Counted from the first letter of the stretch, positions 34,541 to 44,345 are shown. The stretch: DNA of 64,000 nucleotides from Topomyia yanbarensis (GCF_030247195.1 NC_080671.1:426684539-426748538); one strand, 5' to 3'. Made by a program: numbers and translations. The notes: generated from the sequence alone by a model not told the origin.

Positions 34541-34869
34541 ACAGTTTTGAAGCAAAAATTTGGAATTGATTATGTGAACTTAGCTAGATTGTAAATTCTC
34601 ACACTTTTTGATTAAACCATTGATCCTTTTCGGATTTTCGGTGAATCGAAAATTGAGTCACGTCCCACAACATCAGGTGTGAATACTGGCAGTTGCGAGA
34701 AGTGTTCTTCTTCTGATTCCTAAAAAAATGGGCAAAAAATTTAGATCAAAATCAAAGAAAAGAAACACAATTGCAGAGGTGCTTTATCCAACAATGCTTC
34801 GGCTTATTGTATAGAGTCTTAGAGTCTCCATACTTATCGAGTGCAAGTAAGTCCTACCTCATTCATTCC

Positions 34870-35100
34870 CAGTTTCGGTGGGTTTGGTTTAAGGTATGAT
34901 CCGGATAACGAACAAAGCTGTACCAGGCTGAAACAGAAATTGGAGGAGTTAAGCGGGAAGGCAGGGGACTTCCGTTTTATTGTCAAATCATATAGCCTTC
35001 ATCAGAATAAGGTATTCCTTTACATTCCATGGAATCCCAATGAATGTTTGAAGAGTACTGATGTTTTAATTTTAATTACCATAATACTGGTTCGCGGGTA
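34870..35100 (+). other. coding-like orphan segment
   Basis: After an acceptor-like CATTCATTCCCAG the plus frame reads GGFGLRYDPDNEQSCTRLKQ, KLEELSGKAGDFRFIVKSYS and NKVFLYIPWNPNEC before a stop at 35099-35101. Charged, hydrophilic composition and lack of stops look protein-coding, but I recognise no family. A possible donor lies at 35010-35015 (AATAAG|GTATTC). Downstream (35150-35230) a VPTTV-LWNFLPESVKKW-like stretch resembles the C-terminal end of a CR1/jockey-type LINE, so this may be LINE-derived. Confidence 0.35.
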
Positions 35101-35659
35101 GTTTGCTGGGAAGTTCTGAGAACTAACTCGATCACAGAAAGAAAATACTGCAGTATTTTTGCAGTACCGACGACCGTCCTCTGGAATTTCTTGCCTGAAA
35201 GTGTTAAAAAATGGGCTATGGCTTCCAAAACGTCACGGCGACAATTGAGAAACAGTAGATGATAATTCTGGTACTCCCAATTTGTTTACACACCGGCCCG
35301 GCCCAAACGTAGATCGCAGCAGGAAAGCCAAGAAATGTTAGTCCGACACTTGTTTTTGCTAGAGGCCGTACAAAACATTGCACTCCACTCCACAAATGTA
35401 TCGAGTGGAGGCAGATTGCTATTAGGGATATGGTTTTTAGGGGTTCTCTGGGCGCCTAAGTTTGTCCGGAGCAAGAAACTAGTTAATTCAACAGCCTAGT
35501 GGCAATGCTTTTAAGTAAAATTTATGGACAGGTAGTTTTAAAGTTATAGCATTTGATGTATTTTTATTCCATCTTTTTCTATAATGGTATTTGTAAAAAT
35601 CTTCAATCGAAATAGACTGGGGACAATTTTTTTGCAACTTTGTATTTGAGCCATTCTAC

Positions 35660-36115
35660 GGAGGTACCGTAAACCGGGGTGTCTTTGATCACTCGAAACT
35701 TTTTTCGTAAATTGTTTATTTGGCCAGAATAGTCTACCGAATCATTAAAATATTTACGCTAGACTTACAAAATACTGAATTGTTGTACTTTTTGAGCATA
35801 TTCTTTGATTTTTTGGGCACAAAAATTACAAAAAAAACCAAAATTTCACTTTATCTTATTTTTACGAAACTTCGTAAAGTGTCTAATTTTTATAAATATT
35901 AAATCTTAGAATTTAGCAAGAGTAACAAACTCCAATCGAGTTTTTATTTTTTTTAGAGCCGGATGTTCCAAATTGATTTTTAAGATTTTGCTTATTTTAA
36001 AAACAATTATTTTAAAAACAATTATTTGTGAAACTAGTTCGCAATTATTTCAAATTATTCCAAGTTTAAATTCGCAACATTATTTTATATTCAATAGTCC
36101 AACGTGTTAAAATGG
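35660..36115. mobile_element. MITE-like fragment beginning GTACCGTAAACCGGGGTG
   Basis: The terminus TACCGTAAACCGGGGTGTCTTTGATC resembles (from memory) a MITE end common in mosquito genomes. The opposite inverted end is not found, so the right boundary is uncertain. At 35990-36030 a 16-bp unit (TTTTAAAAACAATTA) is tandemly duplicated. Confidence 0.35.
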
Positions 36116-36194
36116 ACGAAACTCTTTGTTAATTAGGGCTGGCGGTATCCAACGGGGAAAAACGATCGAAAATGGTGAGTGAAGCTAAGCAATC

Positions 36195-36312
36195 ATGCGA
36201 AAAAATTCCCCCAGAGGCGGGATTCGGACTCGCAACCTTTGGGACTCCGGCCCAATGCATTAACCCTTATACTATCCCTGTCATCATACCCAGGGATAGC
36301 GTAAGGGTTAGA
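36195..36312 (-). repeat. tRNA-derived SINE-like sequence with inverted A-box copy
   Basis: On the minus strand GGGATAGTATAAGGGTTAAT (A-box-like) is followed by an anticodon-arm-like TTGGG-CCGGAGT-CCCAA and a B-box-like GCGAGTCCGAATCCCGC. There is no complete acceptor stem, so it is a SINE head or decayed tRNA-like sequence, not a functional tRNA. Directly beside it (36290-36310) the plus strand carries AGGGATAGCGTAAGGGTTA, an inverted copy of the A-box region, making a hairpin around GTCATCATACCC. Confidence 0.6.
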
Positions 36313-36940
36313 TGAGTAGATGACGAAAATCGATGTCTGACGCCAACTGAAGTCCTAGAAGATGACTTTTGGTTGACCTTAATTGCATAAAATTTTAACA
36401 ATATGGATATTTTGCAACGGGCACGGTAATTCGAAAATGCAAGATGGCGAATTCTGGTTGAGCAACATTCATGATAACTCAATTGATTTTGCTGCACCGG
36501 AGGCCGCAGCCTTGAAATTTGGAATCGTTTTCCGTCATCAACCTCATTCCGAAAATGTCCAACTTTTATTAGTAAAAGTTAGCTAAGAATATGTTAAATT
36601 GTACAAAACTTCATTCTGTACTGCACACACTCAAACTTTTTTTGTTCGAACTAGGTTTGTGAAAAAAATATTTCGAAATTACTTCGTAAAAAAGTCACAC
36701 AAATGAAATATAGCGTAGAAAAAGGGTTTTCAGTGCAATTTTATAAATTTTTCTTCGTATTTATTTTCCATTAGCCTCTGCCCTGTGAGCATTGAGTGCC
36801 TAACATCTGATCGGAAAGTTTTTTATCTGAATTCAGGCGTTTATTTCACAGTACGAAAATTTCAACTAACGTACTTGACACAGTTAACTGTACTCCTAAA
36901 ACACTGTTAACTTTAAATGGCGCAGTCGTTTACGAACAAG

Positions 36941-37715
36941 ATGTCGTACAAGCTGGATTTACGTAAATCTGTCGCCAACCTGCTTGAAGTGCCAAAACTA
37001 AGGTAAATGTGCTATTAAGTTCAAAATCAGCATTACTTGAATAATCAAAAGAAAATAAAAATGGAACAAAAATTTGGTATCTCAAGCTCCACCGCCCATT
37101 GTATTTTGAAGAAAAACTATGTAATTTATCATAAACGTAAGCGAGCACCAAAATATACAGCGAAACAACAAGTAAAAGAAAATACCAATTTGCTGCCGTA
37201 CACTTCACCGTAAACACGTTTCGAATGGGAAATTCATCATTATGCATAATACATAATTGTACGTATATTTTCGCACCATTCAAGTAAGTGGAAACAATAT
37301 CTATTACACTCATAGCATTGAAGGACCATCAAACGATGGTAAATAGGCCGGTAAATCGAAATTCGAACCGAAGGTTTTGGTGTGGGCAACTATTTCTGAG
37401 AAGGGTGTTTCAGTGTCTCTAATCCGTTCAAACGAAGCTAAAGCGGTCGATTCAGACGTTTATATCAGTAATTGTCGAAATTAAAACAATTCATCGCTCA
37501 TGAAAAAATCATGTTTTGGTCGAATTTTTCAAGCGAAAAATCGGCGAAGTCTGTATAGGCAAAAATGTCATTTGTGCCAAAAAAAGGATAATCCTCCAAA
37601 CGTCAAGCACGTAACAAGCACGTCAAATCGAAATTTGTTGAACTGTTATCAAACGTCTGGTGTACTGCCTGCAGAGGAAGGCACAAATAGTTTTCTCGAA
37701 TCAAGCGAAGGTTAA
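36941..37715 (+). pseudogene. Tc1/mariner transposase relic, 5' part
   Basis: With frameshifts and stops, the translation shows a helix-turn-helix-like EQKFGISSSTAHCILKKNY (about 37060), then the catalytic region EPKVLVWATISEKGVSVSLI (about 37366-37425), EAKAVDSDVYISNC, an EKIMFWSNF-like block and KDNPPNVKHAR (about 37585-37620). The KxLVWxAIS...NSxVYxxxC...NPPNxxxARPxE order is that of IS630/Tc1/mariner transposases, closest in my judgement to the mosquito DD37E (ITmD37E-like) group. The frame ends abruptly at TTAA (37712-37715), where a MITE is inserted, and continues at 44285. Dead. Confidence 0.75.
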
Positions 37716-37961
37716 CCCATTCATGCCCATGTTGTTTGTGGACAACAACGTTTTTGAGAACCTTTAGCAACTTTTGATTGAAGCAAGATTTGCTCACAAA
37801 AACAAGTAAGGCTAATAAATGTGACTATTGGCTTTCATTTGAGCATTAACAGGTATAAGGATCAGCTCTGGAACTGAAGTTATTGCAATTAGTCTGATTG
37901 AACTCCAATGGAGCAGTGCTGCCAGGGACCGTTTACGTTTACGACGGAAAATGATTTTTTC

Positions 37962-37976
37962 ATATAACTTCGTTAT
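37962..37976. repeat. 15-bp target-site duplication, 3' side of the LINE
   Basis: ATATAACTTCGTTAT, identical to 44005-44019. Confidence 0.95.
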
Positions 37977-38296
37977 TTTTTTTTTTTTTTCATACGTTTA
38001 TTTGACACGGCATTTGCAATAGCTTTTTACGCCAGTTTCTTTTTTTACATAGCACGTTACAAAAATCCTTAAGACTAATTTTAACTATACTAGTACTTTG
38101 TCTAAAACTAACACTGAAATCACTTTATTGTTTGCTTTTTTCCTTACATTGTTGTATTTCATACTGATCTAGTATTTTCGGGTGTATTTATTTACTTTTT
38201 TATCTGTTATTGTCTAAATTTAAAAACTAAATATTCTAGGTTCCTTTAATTGGTGAATGATTAGCCTTGGATGAGAGTATGAGGAGATGAATTTAA

Positions 38297-41200
38297 TTAA
38301 ATTTTGACAGACGCTGTTTTTAGAAAATGATAGATAAGTTCCATGTATAGAGGATCGCGATACGCCAGGATGTCTCTAACAGGAACATGGATTGGTCTTC
38401 CTCGGACTTGTAAAGAATCTACTAATTGTGATCTGGCTTCACGATATTCAGTGCAGGACCAAACAACATGCTCAATGTCATGGTAACCTTCTCCACAAGC
38501 ACAATGATTACCCTCAGCGAGCCCAATACGACGGAGATGCGCATCTAAAGTATAATGATTGGACATGAGCCTAGACATCACACGGATGAAGTCCCGACTT
38601 ACATCCAATCCTTTGAACCATGCCTTCGTTGATACTTTAGGGGTAATTGAGTGTAGCCATCGTCCCATATCTCCATTGTCCCAAGATGTTTGCCAACTAG
38701 CAAGTGTCCTCTGTCGAGAAGCGCTATAAAATTCATTGTAAGCGATGGGTCTTTCATATATTTCACCATCTAGTGCACCAATCTTGGCTAAATTATCAGC
38801 TTTCTCATTGCCCGCAATAGAGCAATGGGCGGGGAGCCACACTAGGGTAAATTTATAACATTTTCTTGTCAGGTTACTCAGAGATTCTCGTATCTTCCCC
38901 AAAAAGAATGGATCGTGATTATCAATCCTCTTTGAGCGTAGAGCTGCAATTGTGCTGAGACTATCAGTGAGGATAAAGTAATGGTTCGGGGGTAAAGTAT
39001 TAATTATTTGCAAACTATAGTGAACTGCTGCTAGTTCCGCTATATAAACAGAGGCGGGTTCTGCAAGTTTGAGAGAAATTGAAAAATTATTGTTGAAAAT
39101 ACCGAAACCAGTGGCCTCACTGATTCGTGACCCATCAGTGTAAAACATTTTAAGGCAGTCTATGTGTTGATATTTACTTGTGAATATTTTAGGGATCTCC
39201 CGCGAGCGTAGATGATCCGGAATTCCACGAATCTCTGCTTGCATGGACGTGTCGAAGAATAAAGTGGATTCAGGAATATCTAGTATATTGACGTATGTGG
39301 GAACATACCTAGCAGGCGTTATTTCTTGTGACATGTGATTGAAATACACTGTCATGAATCTGGTTTGGGGTTGAAGCTCGACAAGTCTTTCAAAATTTTC
39401 AATTACCAGTGGGTTCATAACCTCACATCGAATAAGTAAACGAGAAGAGAGATCCCAGAATCGGTCTTTTAAAGGAAGAACTCCCGCTAGTACTTCAAGA
39501 CTCATCGTATGGGTCGACTGCATGCAACCTAAGGCAATTCGTAAACAGCGATACTGTATCCGTTCCAGTTTAATAATGTGAGTGTTCGCAGCTGAACGGA
39601 AACAGATGCACCCATATTCCATTACTGAAAGTATTGTTGTTTGATACAATCTTATCATGTCACTTGGATGAGAACCCCACCATGATCCAGTTATTGTTCG
39701 CAGAAAATTTATCCTTTGTTGGCATTTCGTTATTAGATACCTAATGTGGCCTCCCCATGTGCCTTTAGAATCGAACCAAATTCCAAGGTATTTAAAAGTC
39801 AGGACTTGGGCTATCGTTCTACCAACCAACTGAAGCTGAAGCTGAGCTGGATCACGCTTCCTTGAAAAAACAACCAACTCTGTTTTCTCCGTAGAGAAAT
39901 CGATGCCTAACTTCAAAGCCCAACTTGATGAATTATCCAAACTATCTTGCAGTGGTTGTTGTAAATTTAAGGCTTTTGGTCCTGTAACAGAAACCACGCC
40001 ATCATCTGCAAGTTGCCTTAGAGTGCATGGGCTGACAATACAATTATCAATATCATTCACGTAAAAATTGTAGAGAAGGGGGCTTAAACAAGAACCTTGT
40101 GGGAGGCCCATGTAACTTATTCTGAATGTTGCCAAATCGCCATATGAAAAATGCATGTGCTTTTCTGACAATAAGTTGTATAAATAATTATTTAATATTG
40201 GTGAAAGACCACATTGATGTAGTTTCTCTGAGAGAACATCAATGGAAACAGAGTCGAATGCTCCTTTTATGTCTAAGAACACAGACGCCATTTGTTCTTT
40301 TTTTGCGTAAGCTAGTTGGATTTCTGACGAAAGTAGCGCCAGACAATCATTCGTTCCCTTTCCCCTCCGAAAACCAAACTGGGTATCTGATAGCAAGCCG
40401 TTCGCCTCAACCCAATTGTCGAGACGTCGTAGGATAATTTTTTCCAACAATTTCCTGATGCAGGATAACATTGCAATCGGTCGATACGAGTTATGATCGG
40501 AGGCTGGTTTTCCCGGTTTTGGAATAGCGATAACTCTCACTTGTCTCCAGTCGTGCGGGACAATGTTCTGCTCAAGAAGCTTATTGAATAAATTCAACAA
40601 GCGTCTTTTTGCTAGGTCAGGCAGATTCTTCACCAAGTTGAATTTAATTCTGTCTAGTCCCGGAGCATTATTGTTGCATGAGAGGAGTGCAATTGAGAAT
40701 TCCATCATTGTCAAAGGCGAATCTATGAAATCGTTACTTGTGGGAGCATCGCGAGTGATTTTCTGCGCAGGAGCAGAATCGGGACAAATTTTCTTGGCAA
40801 AATTAAATATCCAACGATTCGAAAAATCTTCGCTTTCATTAGTCACGTTTCGATTTCTCATTCTTCTGGCTGTGTTCCAAAGAGTACTCATTGATGTTTC
40901 TCTTGACAAGCCATTAACGAAGTGTCTCCAATAACTAGATTTTTTGGCACGACGTATACTGTCAAATTTGTTTTGCAAAATGAAATAATTTTCAAAGTTC
41001 TCACGTATACCCCCTTTCTGTTTCATAATTTCTTTGTAGGCAACTTGTTTAGCTTCATATGCATCAGAGCACTCTTTGTCCCACCAAGGATTAGGGGGCC
41101 GTCTATTTATTGTCATTCCAGGATTGCATTTCGTTTGGGCTTGTTCTGCTGCTTCAATAATTAAACCCGCTAGGAATTCATATTCTTCGGTAGGGGGTAG

Positions 41201-42028
41201 CTCTTCTGTCGAAGCAAGAGAAGTGGAAATTAATGTTTCGTATGTTTTCCAATCAATATTTCGTGTTAAGTCATAAGGAACATTGATTGAATTCGTAAGG
41301 CCTAATTCACTGTTAATTGAAACAACGATTGGCAAATGATCGCTACCGTGAGGATCAGGTACAACCTTCCACGTGCAATCTAACCGAAGTGATGTCGAGC
41401 ACAGAGATAGATCTAATGCACTTGGACGTGCAGGAGGTCTGGGAATGCGTGTTGTTTCGCCAGTATTTAAAACTGTCATATTAAATTCGTCACAAACATT
41501 GTATATCAAAGAGGATCGATTATCATTGTAGAGGGAACCCCACAATACTCCGTGCGAGTTGAAGTCTCCCAGTATCAGACGCGGAGCAGCCATGGATTCC
41601 ACTACCTCAAAAATTTGACGTTGTCCAATTTGAACTTTGGGAGGTATATATATAGAAGCGATAGACATGTCTTTGCCTTTAATGTTCGTTTGGACAGCTA
41701 CAGCCTCAATGCCCGCAAACAAGGGGATGTTAATTCTATAGAAAGAATAGCACTTTTTAATTCCTAGAAGCACTCCTCCATACGGGGTGTCTCGGTCTAG
41801 GCGAATAATGTTGAAATCATTTAAGTTGAAATTAATGTTTGAGGTAAGCCATGTTTCACATAGAGCAAAAGCATCGCATTTTAAATTATGCAGTAAAATT
41901 TTTAAGGAATCAATTTTAGGTATGATACTTCTGCAATTCCACTGTAAAACAGTGATGGAATCTTTCATTGGAGGAGGTGAATTACCCATTGAAAGATACA
42001 ATCGCTGCAAGGATGGGCCATTGAGCAA
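38297..42028 (-). CDS. I-clade LINE ORF2: endonuclease, reverse transcriptase, RNase H
   Basis: 1243 residues, uninterrupted. An APE-type endonuclease at about 25-237 (WNCRS 30-34; CETWL 57-61; GDFNSHGVLWGS from 154; SDHLPIV from 229) nicks target DNA. Reverse transcriptase at about 490-760 follows: YRPIAMLSC, QFGFRRGKGTNDCLA, VFLDIKGAFDSV, YMGLPQGSCLSPLLYN and the catalytic LADD at 673-676, where most relatives have Y/F-A-D-D. RNase H lies at about 960-1085 with D965, E998, D1022 and D1078, which would remove RNA from the cDNA hybrid. A C-x-C...H...C knuckle lies at about 1176-1192. The true start may be this ATG or one slightly downstream (Met14 or Met21). Translation probably depends on reinitiation after ORF1, given the 47-nt overlap. 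Confidence 0.95.
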   Translation of the reverse strand: MLNGPSLQRLYLSMGNSPPPMKDSITVLQWNCRSIIPKIDSLKILLHNLKCDAFALCETWLTSNINFNLNDFNIIRLDRDTPYGGVLLGIKKCYSFYRINIPLFAGIEAVAVQTNIKGKDMSIASIYIPPKVQIGQRQIFEVVESMAAPRLILGDFNSHGVLWGSLYNDNRSSLIYNVCDEFNMTVLNTGETTRIPRPPARPSALDLSLCSTSLRLDCTWKVVPDPHGSDHLPIVVSINSELGLTNSINVPYDLTRNIDWKTYETLISTSLASTEELPPTEEYEFLAGLIIEAAEQAQTKCNPGMTINRRPPNPWWDKECSDAYEAKQVAYKEIMKQKGGIRENFENYFILQNKFDSIRRAKKSSYWRHFVNGLSRETSMSTLWNTARRMRNRNVTNESEDFSNRWIFNFAKKICPDSAPAQKITRDAPTSNDFIDSPLTMMEFSIALLSCNNNAPGLDRIKFNLVKNLPDLAKRRLLNLFNKLLEQNIVPHDWRQVRVIAIPKPGKPASDHNSYRPIAMLSCIRKLLEKIILRRLDNWVEANGLLSDTQFGFRRGKGTNDCLALLSSEIQLAYAKKEQMASVFLDIKGAFDSVSIDVLSEKLHQCGLSPILNNYLYNLLSEKHMHFSYGDLATFRISYMGLPQGSCLSPLLYNFYVNDIDNCIVSPCTLRQLADDGVVSVTGPKALNLQQPLQDSLDNSSSWALKLGIDFSTEKTELVVFSRKRDPAQLQLQLVGRTIAQVLTFKYLGIWFDSKGTWGGHIRYLITKCQQRINFLRTITGSWWGSHPSDMIRLYQTTILSVMEYGCICFRSAANTHIIKLERIQYRCLRIALGCMQSTHTMSLEVLAGVLPLKDRFWDLSSRLLIRCEVMNPLVIENFERLVELQPQTRFMTVYFNHMSQEITPARYVPTYVNILDIPESTLFFDTSMQAEIRGIPDHLRSREIPKIFTSKYQHIDCLKMFYTDGSRISEATGFGIFNNNFSISLKLAEPASVYIAELAAVHYSLQIINTLPPNHYFILTDSLSTIAALRSKRIDNHDPFFLGKIRESLSNLTRKCYKFTLVWLPAHCSIAGNEKADNLAKIGALDGEIYERPIAYNEFYSASRQRTLASWQTSWDNGDMGRWLHSITPKVSTKAWFKGLDVSRDFIRVMSRLMSNHYTLDAHLRRIGLAEGNHCACGEGYHDIEHVVWSCTEYREARSQLVDSLQVRGRPIHVPVRDILAYRDPLYMELIYHFLKTASVKI

Positions 42029-43307
42029 TCAGCTGCTCTAAAAATGTTCTAATTGTTGGGAGGAAAGCTGAAAGTATACTCTTTAGTGGTTCAGAAATAT
42101 TGAATGCTTTAAAAATCCAATCAACAATTTCAGAAAATTTCAATAATCCTACCCCCGGCTGAGGCTCAGAGGTAGTCGAAATTTTATTATTTCCAGTAAT
42201 GGTGTTCTGTTTGGATTGTACGTTCCCAAAACCGGGCGGAATTGATTTCGGTTTTGAATCGGAATTTTTCGGTTTTGGGCGCAGTTTATCTATTGGTGGA
42301 GAAATTTTAAGGCCCTTTCTTGGCAGCTTGGGAAAAGAAGACTGTTTTCTTTTTCTGGAATTTCCGGGTAAAACAAATGATGTACCTTCGCACGCTCCGT
42401 CAGAGTCAGACTGTTCCGAAAATAGAGATGTGTAAGTGTTTTCTAAGAAAATGGGTTTAGGGGTAGCATTTTTCAACATTTCTGCATAGGAGCGCTTAGA
42501 CCTCTCCTTCAAGGATCGTTTAATTTTATCCTCACGCAATTTATAAATGGGGCATGCAGGGAGCTCATGTGAGTTTTCTCCGCACATTAAACATTTTTCT
42601 GAATTTTCATTGCATGTATCCTCTTGATGAGAACCCCCACATTTGCCACACCGTGCCTTATTGGAACAGTAAGTGGCTGTGTGGCCAAGCTGTTTGCAAT
42701 TAAGGCAATTCATTACACGAGGGATAAAAAGGCGAACAGGGAGACGAATCTTATCGATAATGACATAGTTGGGCAGCGCAGACCCAGCGAAAGTCACTCG
42801 AAATGAGTCAGACAGTCGATAAACTTTTTTATCTCCTTCGTGTGATACTGAATGCAATTGCTTGCATTCAAGTATTTTTACGTCTTTAAGTATGGTGTCT
42901 TTGAAACGACCAACCCCATGCTTAACTAAGTCATCAACAGTCAAACTCGATTCTGTGATGACCCCATCAATTTCAATTTCCTTTGAAGGAATATACGCTC
43001 TATACTCACGCGTAAAAAGCTCGCAAGAAGCAATTGCATTGGCTTGTTTGAAACTACCAACGACAATGCGTATTTTATCTTTATTGACTTTGACGATCTC
43101 TTTTACATCCGAGAATCGCGAAGTCAAATCTTTAGAAATTTGAATAATATTTAGCGCCTTTACTTTACGCCTAATAAATACAATCCATGGTCCCGTTGAC
43201 GACTCTGGGTAAATTTTAATTCTAGTCGGATTTACATTTTCAGCATAAGGCTTAGGGGGAGGGTCTGTTACTCGTTCTCCCATCTCTTCATCCATTTTAC
43301 CTAGCAA
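41982..43307 (-). CDS. I-clade LINE ORF1: gag-like RNA-binding protein
   Basis: 441 residues, uninterrupted. An N-terminal half without recognised catalytic motifs is followed by three zinc knuckles: C201-x2-C204-x4-H209-x4-C214, C220-x2-C223-x3-H227-x4-C232 and C239-x2-C242-x4-H247-x4-C252. Such ORF1 proteins coat element RNA in a ribonucleoprotein. The region after the knuckles is rich in Lys, Ser and Pro (KRKQSSFPKLPRKG). It starts at the first ATG after the leader; its end overlaps the start of ORF2. Confidence 0.93.
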   Translation of the reverse strand: MLGKMDEEMGERVTDPPPKPYAENVNPTRIKIYPESSTGPWIVFIRRKVKALNIIQISKDLTSRFSDVKEIVKVNKDKIRIVVGSFKQANAIASCELFTREYRAYIPSKEIEIDGVITESSLTVDDLVKHGVGRFKDTILKDVKILECKQLHSVSHEGDKKVYRLSDSFRVTFAGSALPNYVIIDKIRLPVRLFIPRVMNCLNCKQLGHTATYCSNKARCGKCGGSHQEDTCNENSEKCLMCGENSHELPACPIYKLREDKIKRSLKERSKRSYAEMLKNATPKPIFLENTYTSLFSEQSDSDGACEGTSFVLPGNSRKRKQSSFPKLPRKGLKISPPIDKLRPKPKNSDSKPKSIPPGFGNVQSKQNTITGNNKISTTSEPQPGVGLLKFSEIVDWIFKAFNISEPLKSILSAFLPTIRTFLEQLIAQWPILAAIVSFNG

Positions 43308-44004
43308 GAAAAACTATCACAAAAAGGAATGAAAAATATACCTGTTATACCTGTAGAACACACCTCATGTGTTACGTTGAAAACTCGGTGCCCGTTGTTT
43401 GACAATGTGACACCTGCTGTTCTTCTTCGTCGCGTTGCTTCTTCAGTAGAGAAATAGTCCTACCTGCAACACTTCAAAACTCTCTCCGATTAAGCTGCTC
43501 GTCGGTATCACCACCACAAGCGCGCTCTCTCCGTTTCCACCACCTCGGTAGACAAATGTGGCTACCTGTGGCTTGCTGCGAAAATCCCACTGTCGATGCG
43601 GCACTTTTCGGTGCCACTTGTTTTCCTTATTCGTCGTACCACTTCTGCGGTAGACAAATAAAGCAAATGGGTCTACCTGTGACGCTTCCCTCTCGTCGAT
43701 TAGAATTGCTCGACGACACCAATACACTATATTTTTTTCTGTGTGTACAGGCACGATCACTGTCGATTTCTGCCACCGCGGTAGGCAAATTCGTCTACCC
43801 GCGGTTTGCTGTCAAAACACCACTTGTCGAGGATGCCGTTGACCACGCCTCCGACGTATCAACTGTCGACTCACTCTTAACAAACTGGTCTCTCTCTCTC
43901 TCCCACAATAACGCATACAGCGTCTCGCACTCCGTCACTCTCTCGAGAACAAAACCTTCCACCTGGAGGCACAACCGTCTCGGTCGGTTGCAAAAACTGT
44001 TATG
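43308..44004 (-). promoter_or_regulatory. 5' UTR with internal promoter and repeated palindromic module
   Basis: The element starts CATAACAGTTTTTGCAACCG on the minus strand; AGACGGTTGT begins at about +25, in the place and form of the downstream promoter element used by jockey- and I-type LINEs (consensus near RGACGTGY). The leader also carries three spaced copies of a module of the form GGTAGACAAAT...CTACCTGTGGC (plus-strand positions about 43546, 43652, 43780), each an interrupted GGTAG/CTACC palindrome, 105-130 bp apart. Such reiterated modules could bind a regulator; that is inference. Confidence 0.6.
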
Positions 44005-44019
44005 ATATAACTTCGTTAT
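44005..44019. repeat. 15-bp target-site duplication, 5' side of the LINE
   Basis: ATATAACTTCGTTAT, identical to 37962-37976. Confidence 0.95.
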
Positions 44020-44284
44020 GTTGCAATATTAGTGAAAACTGATAAAACTTATCAATTTAGACTATTTTTGGCTACTTTTTTCACGCAGTTGGACTATTGT
44101 AAATACTCTAGGAGAATTGTACTGAGCATTGGAAGGTAAAAATTGAGCAGCTTCTAGCACTGCAAGGAAAGCACCTACCTTTCTGGAAAAAGGTTTTTCG
44201 AGTTTCTTGACCCCACCGTTTCCAAGGAAAAATAGTTTTGAAACCCTACATGAACTAGAAAAAAGTTGGGCATGAGAGGGTTAA

Positions 44285-44345
44285 AGAAATCGACATTATA
44301 GCCGTTAATAACTTCAATAACTTTTAAATGAATGGTTATATATGC
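44285..44345 (+). pseudogene. Tc1/mariner transposase relic, 3' continuation
   Basis: If the MITE and LINE are removed, leaving one TTAA, the reading frame passes without shift from ...SNQAKV into KEIDIIAVNNFNNF and then a stop. The K-E-I-D-I block suits the C-terminal end of Tc1/mariner transposases. This shows that the MITE inserted into the transposase. Confidence 0.65.

Larger units (their letters stand above)
37977..44004 (-). mobile_element. full-length I-clade non-LTR retrotransposon
   Basis: A 6028-bp element on the minus strand bounded by a perfect 15-bp target duplication. It has a 697-nt 5' UTR, ORF1 (43307-41982), ORF2 (42028-38297) overlapping ORF1 by 47 nt, a 3' UTR of about 306 nt and a 14-nt poly(A) tail (T run 37977-37990). 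Neither ORF is interrupted. ORF1 with three CCHC knuckles and ORF2 with endonuclease, reverse transcriptase and RNase H are the I-clade layout. Intact ORFs and a perfect duplication indicate a recent insertion, possibly still mobile. The poly(A) tail differs from the TAA repeats of the Drosophila I factor. Diverged relatives lie at 24046-25315. Confidence 0.92.
37716..44280. mobile_element. piggyBac-like MITE, itself split by a LINE
   Basis: TTAA at 37712-37715 and at 44281-44284 flank ends reading CCCATTCATGCCCATG (left) and, inverted, CCCTCTCATGCCCAAC (right). Subtracting the LINE and one target duplication leaves a 522-bp MITE (37716-37976 plus 44020-44280). TTAA duplication with CCC...GGG ends is the piggyBac pattern; it has no coding capacity of its own. 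It sits inside the Tc1/mariner transposase relic. Confidence 0.8.

Noticed and set aside
40126..41276. Several plus-strand frames of 66-123 codons
   Set aside because: Antisense shadows of the LINE ORF2.
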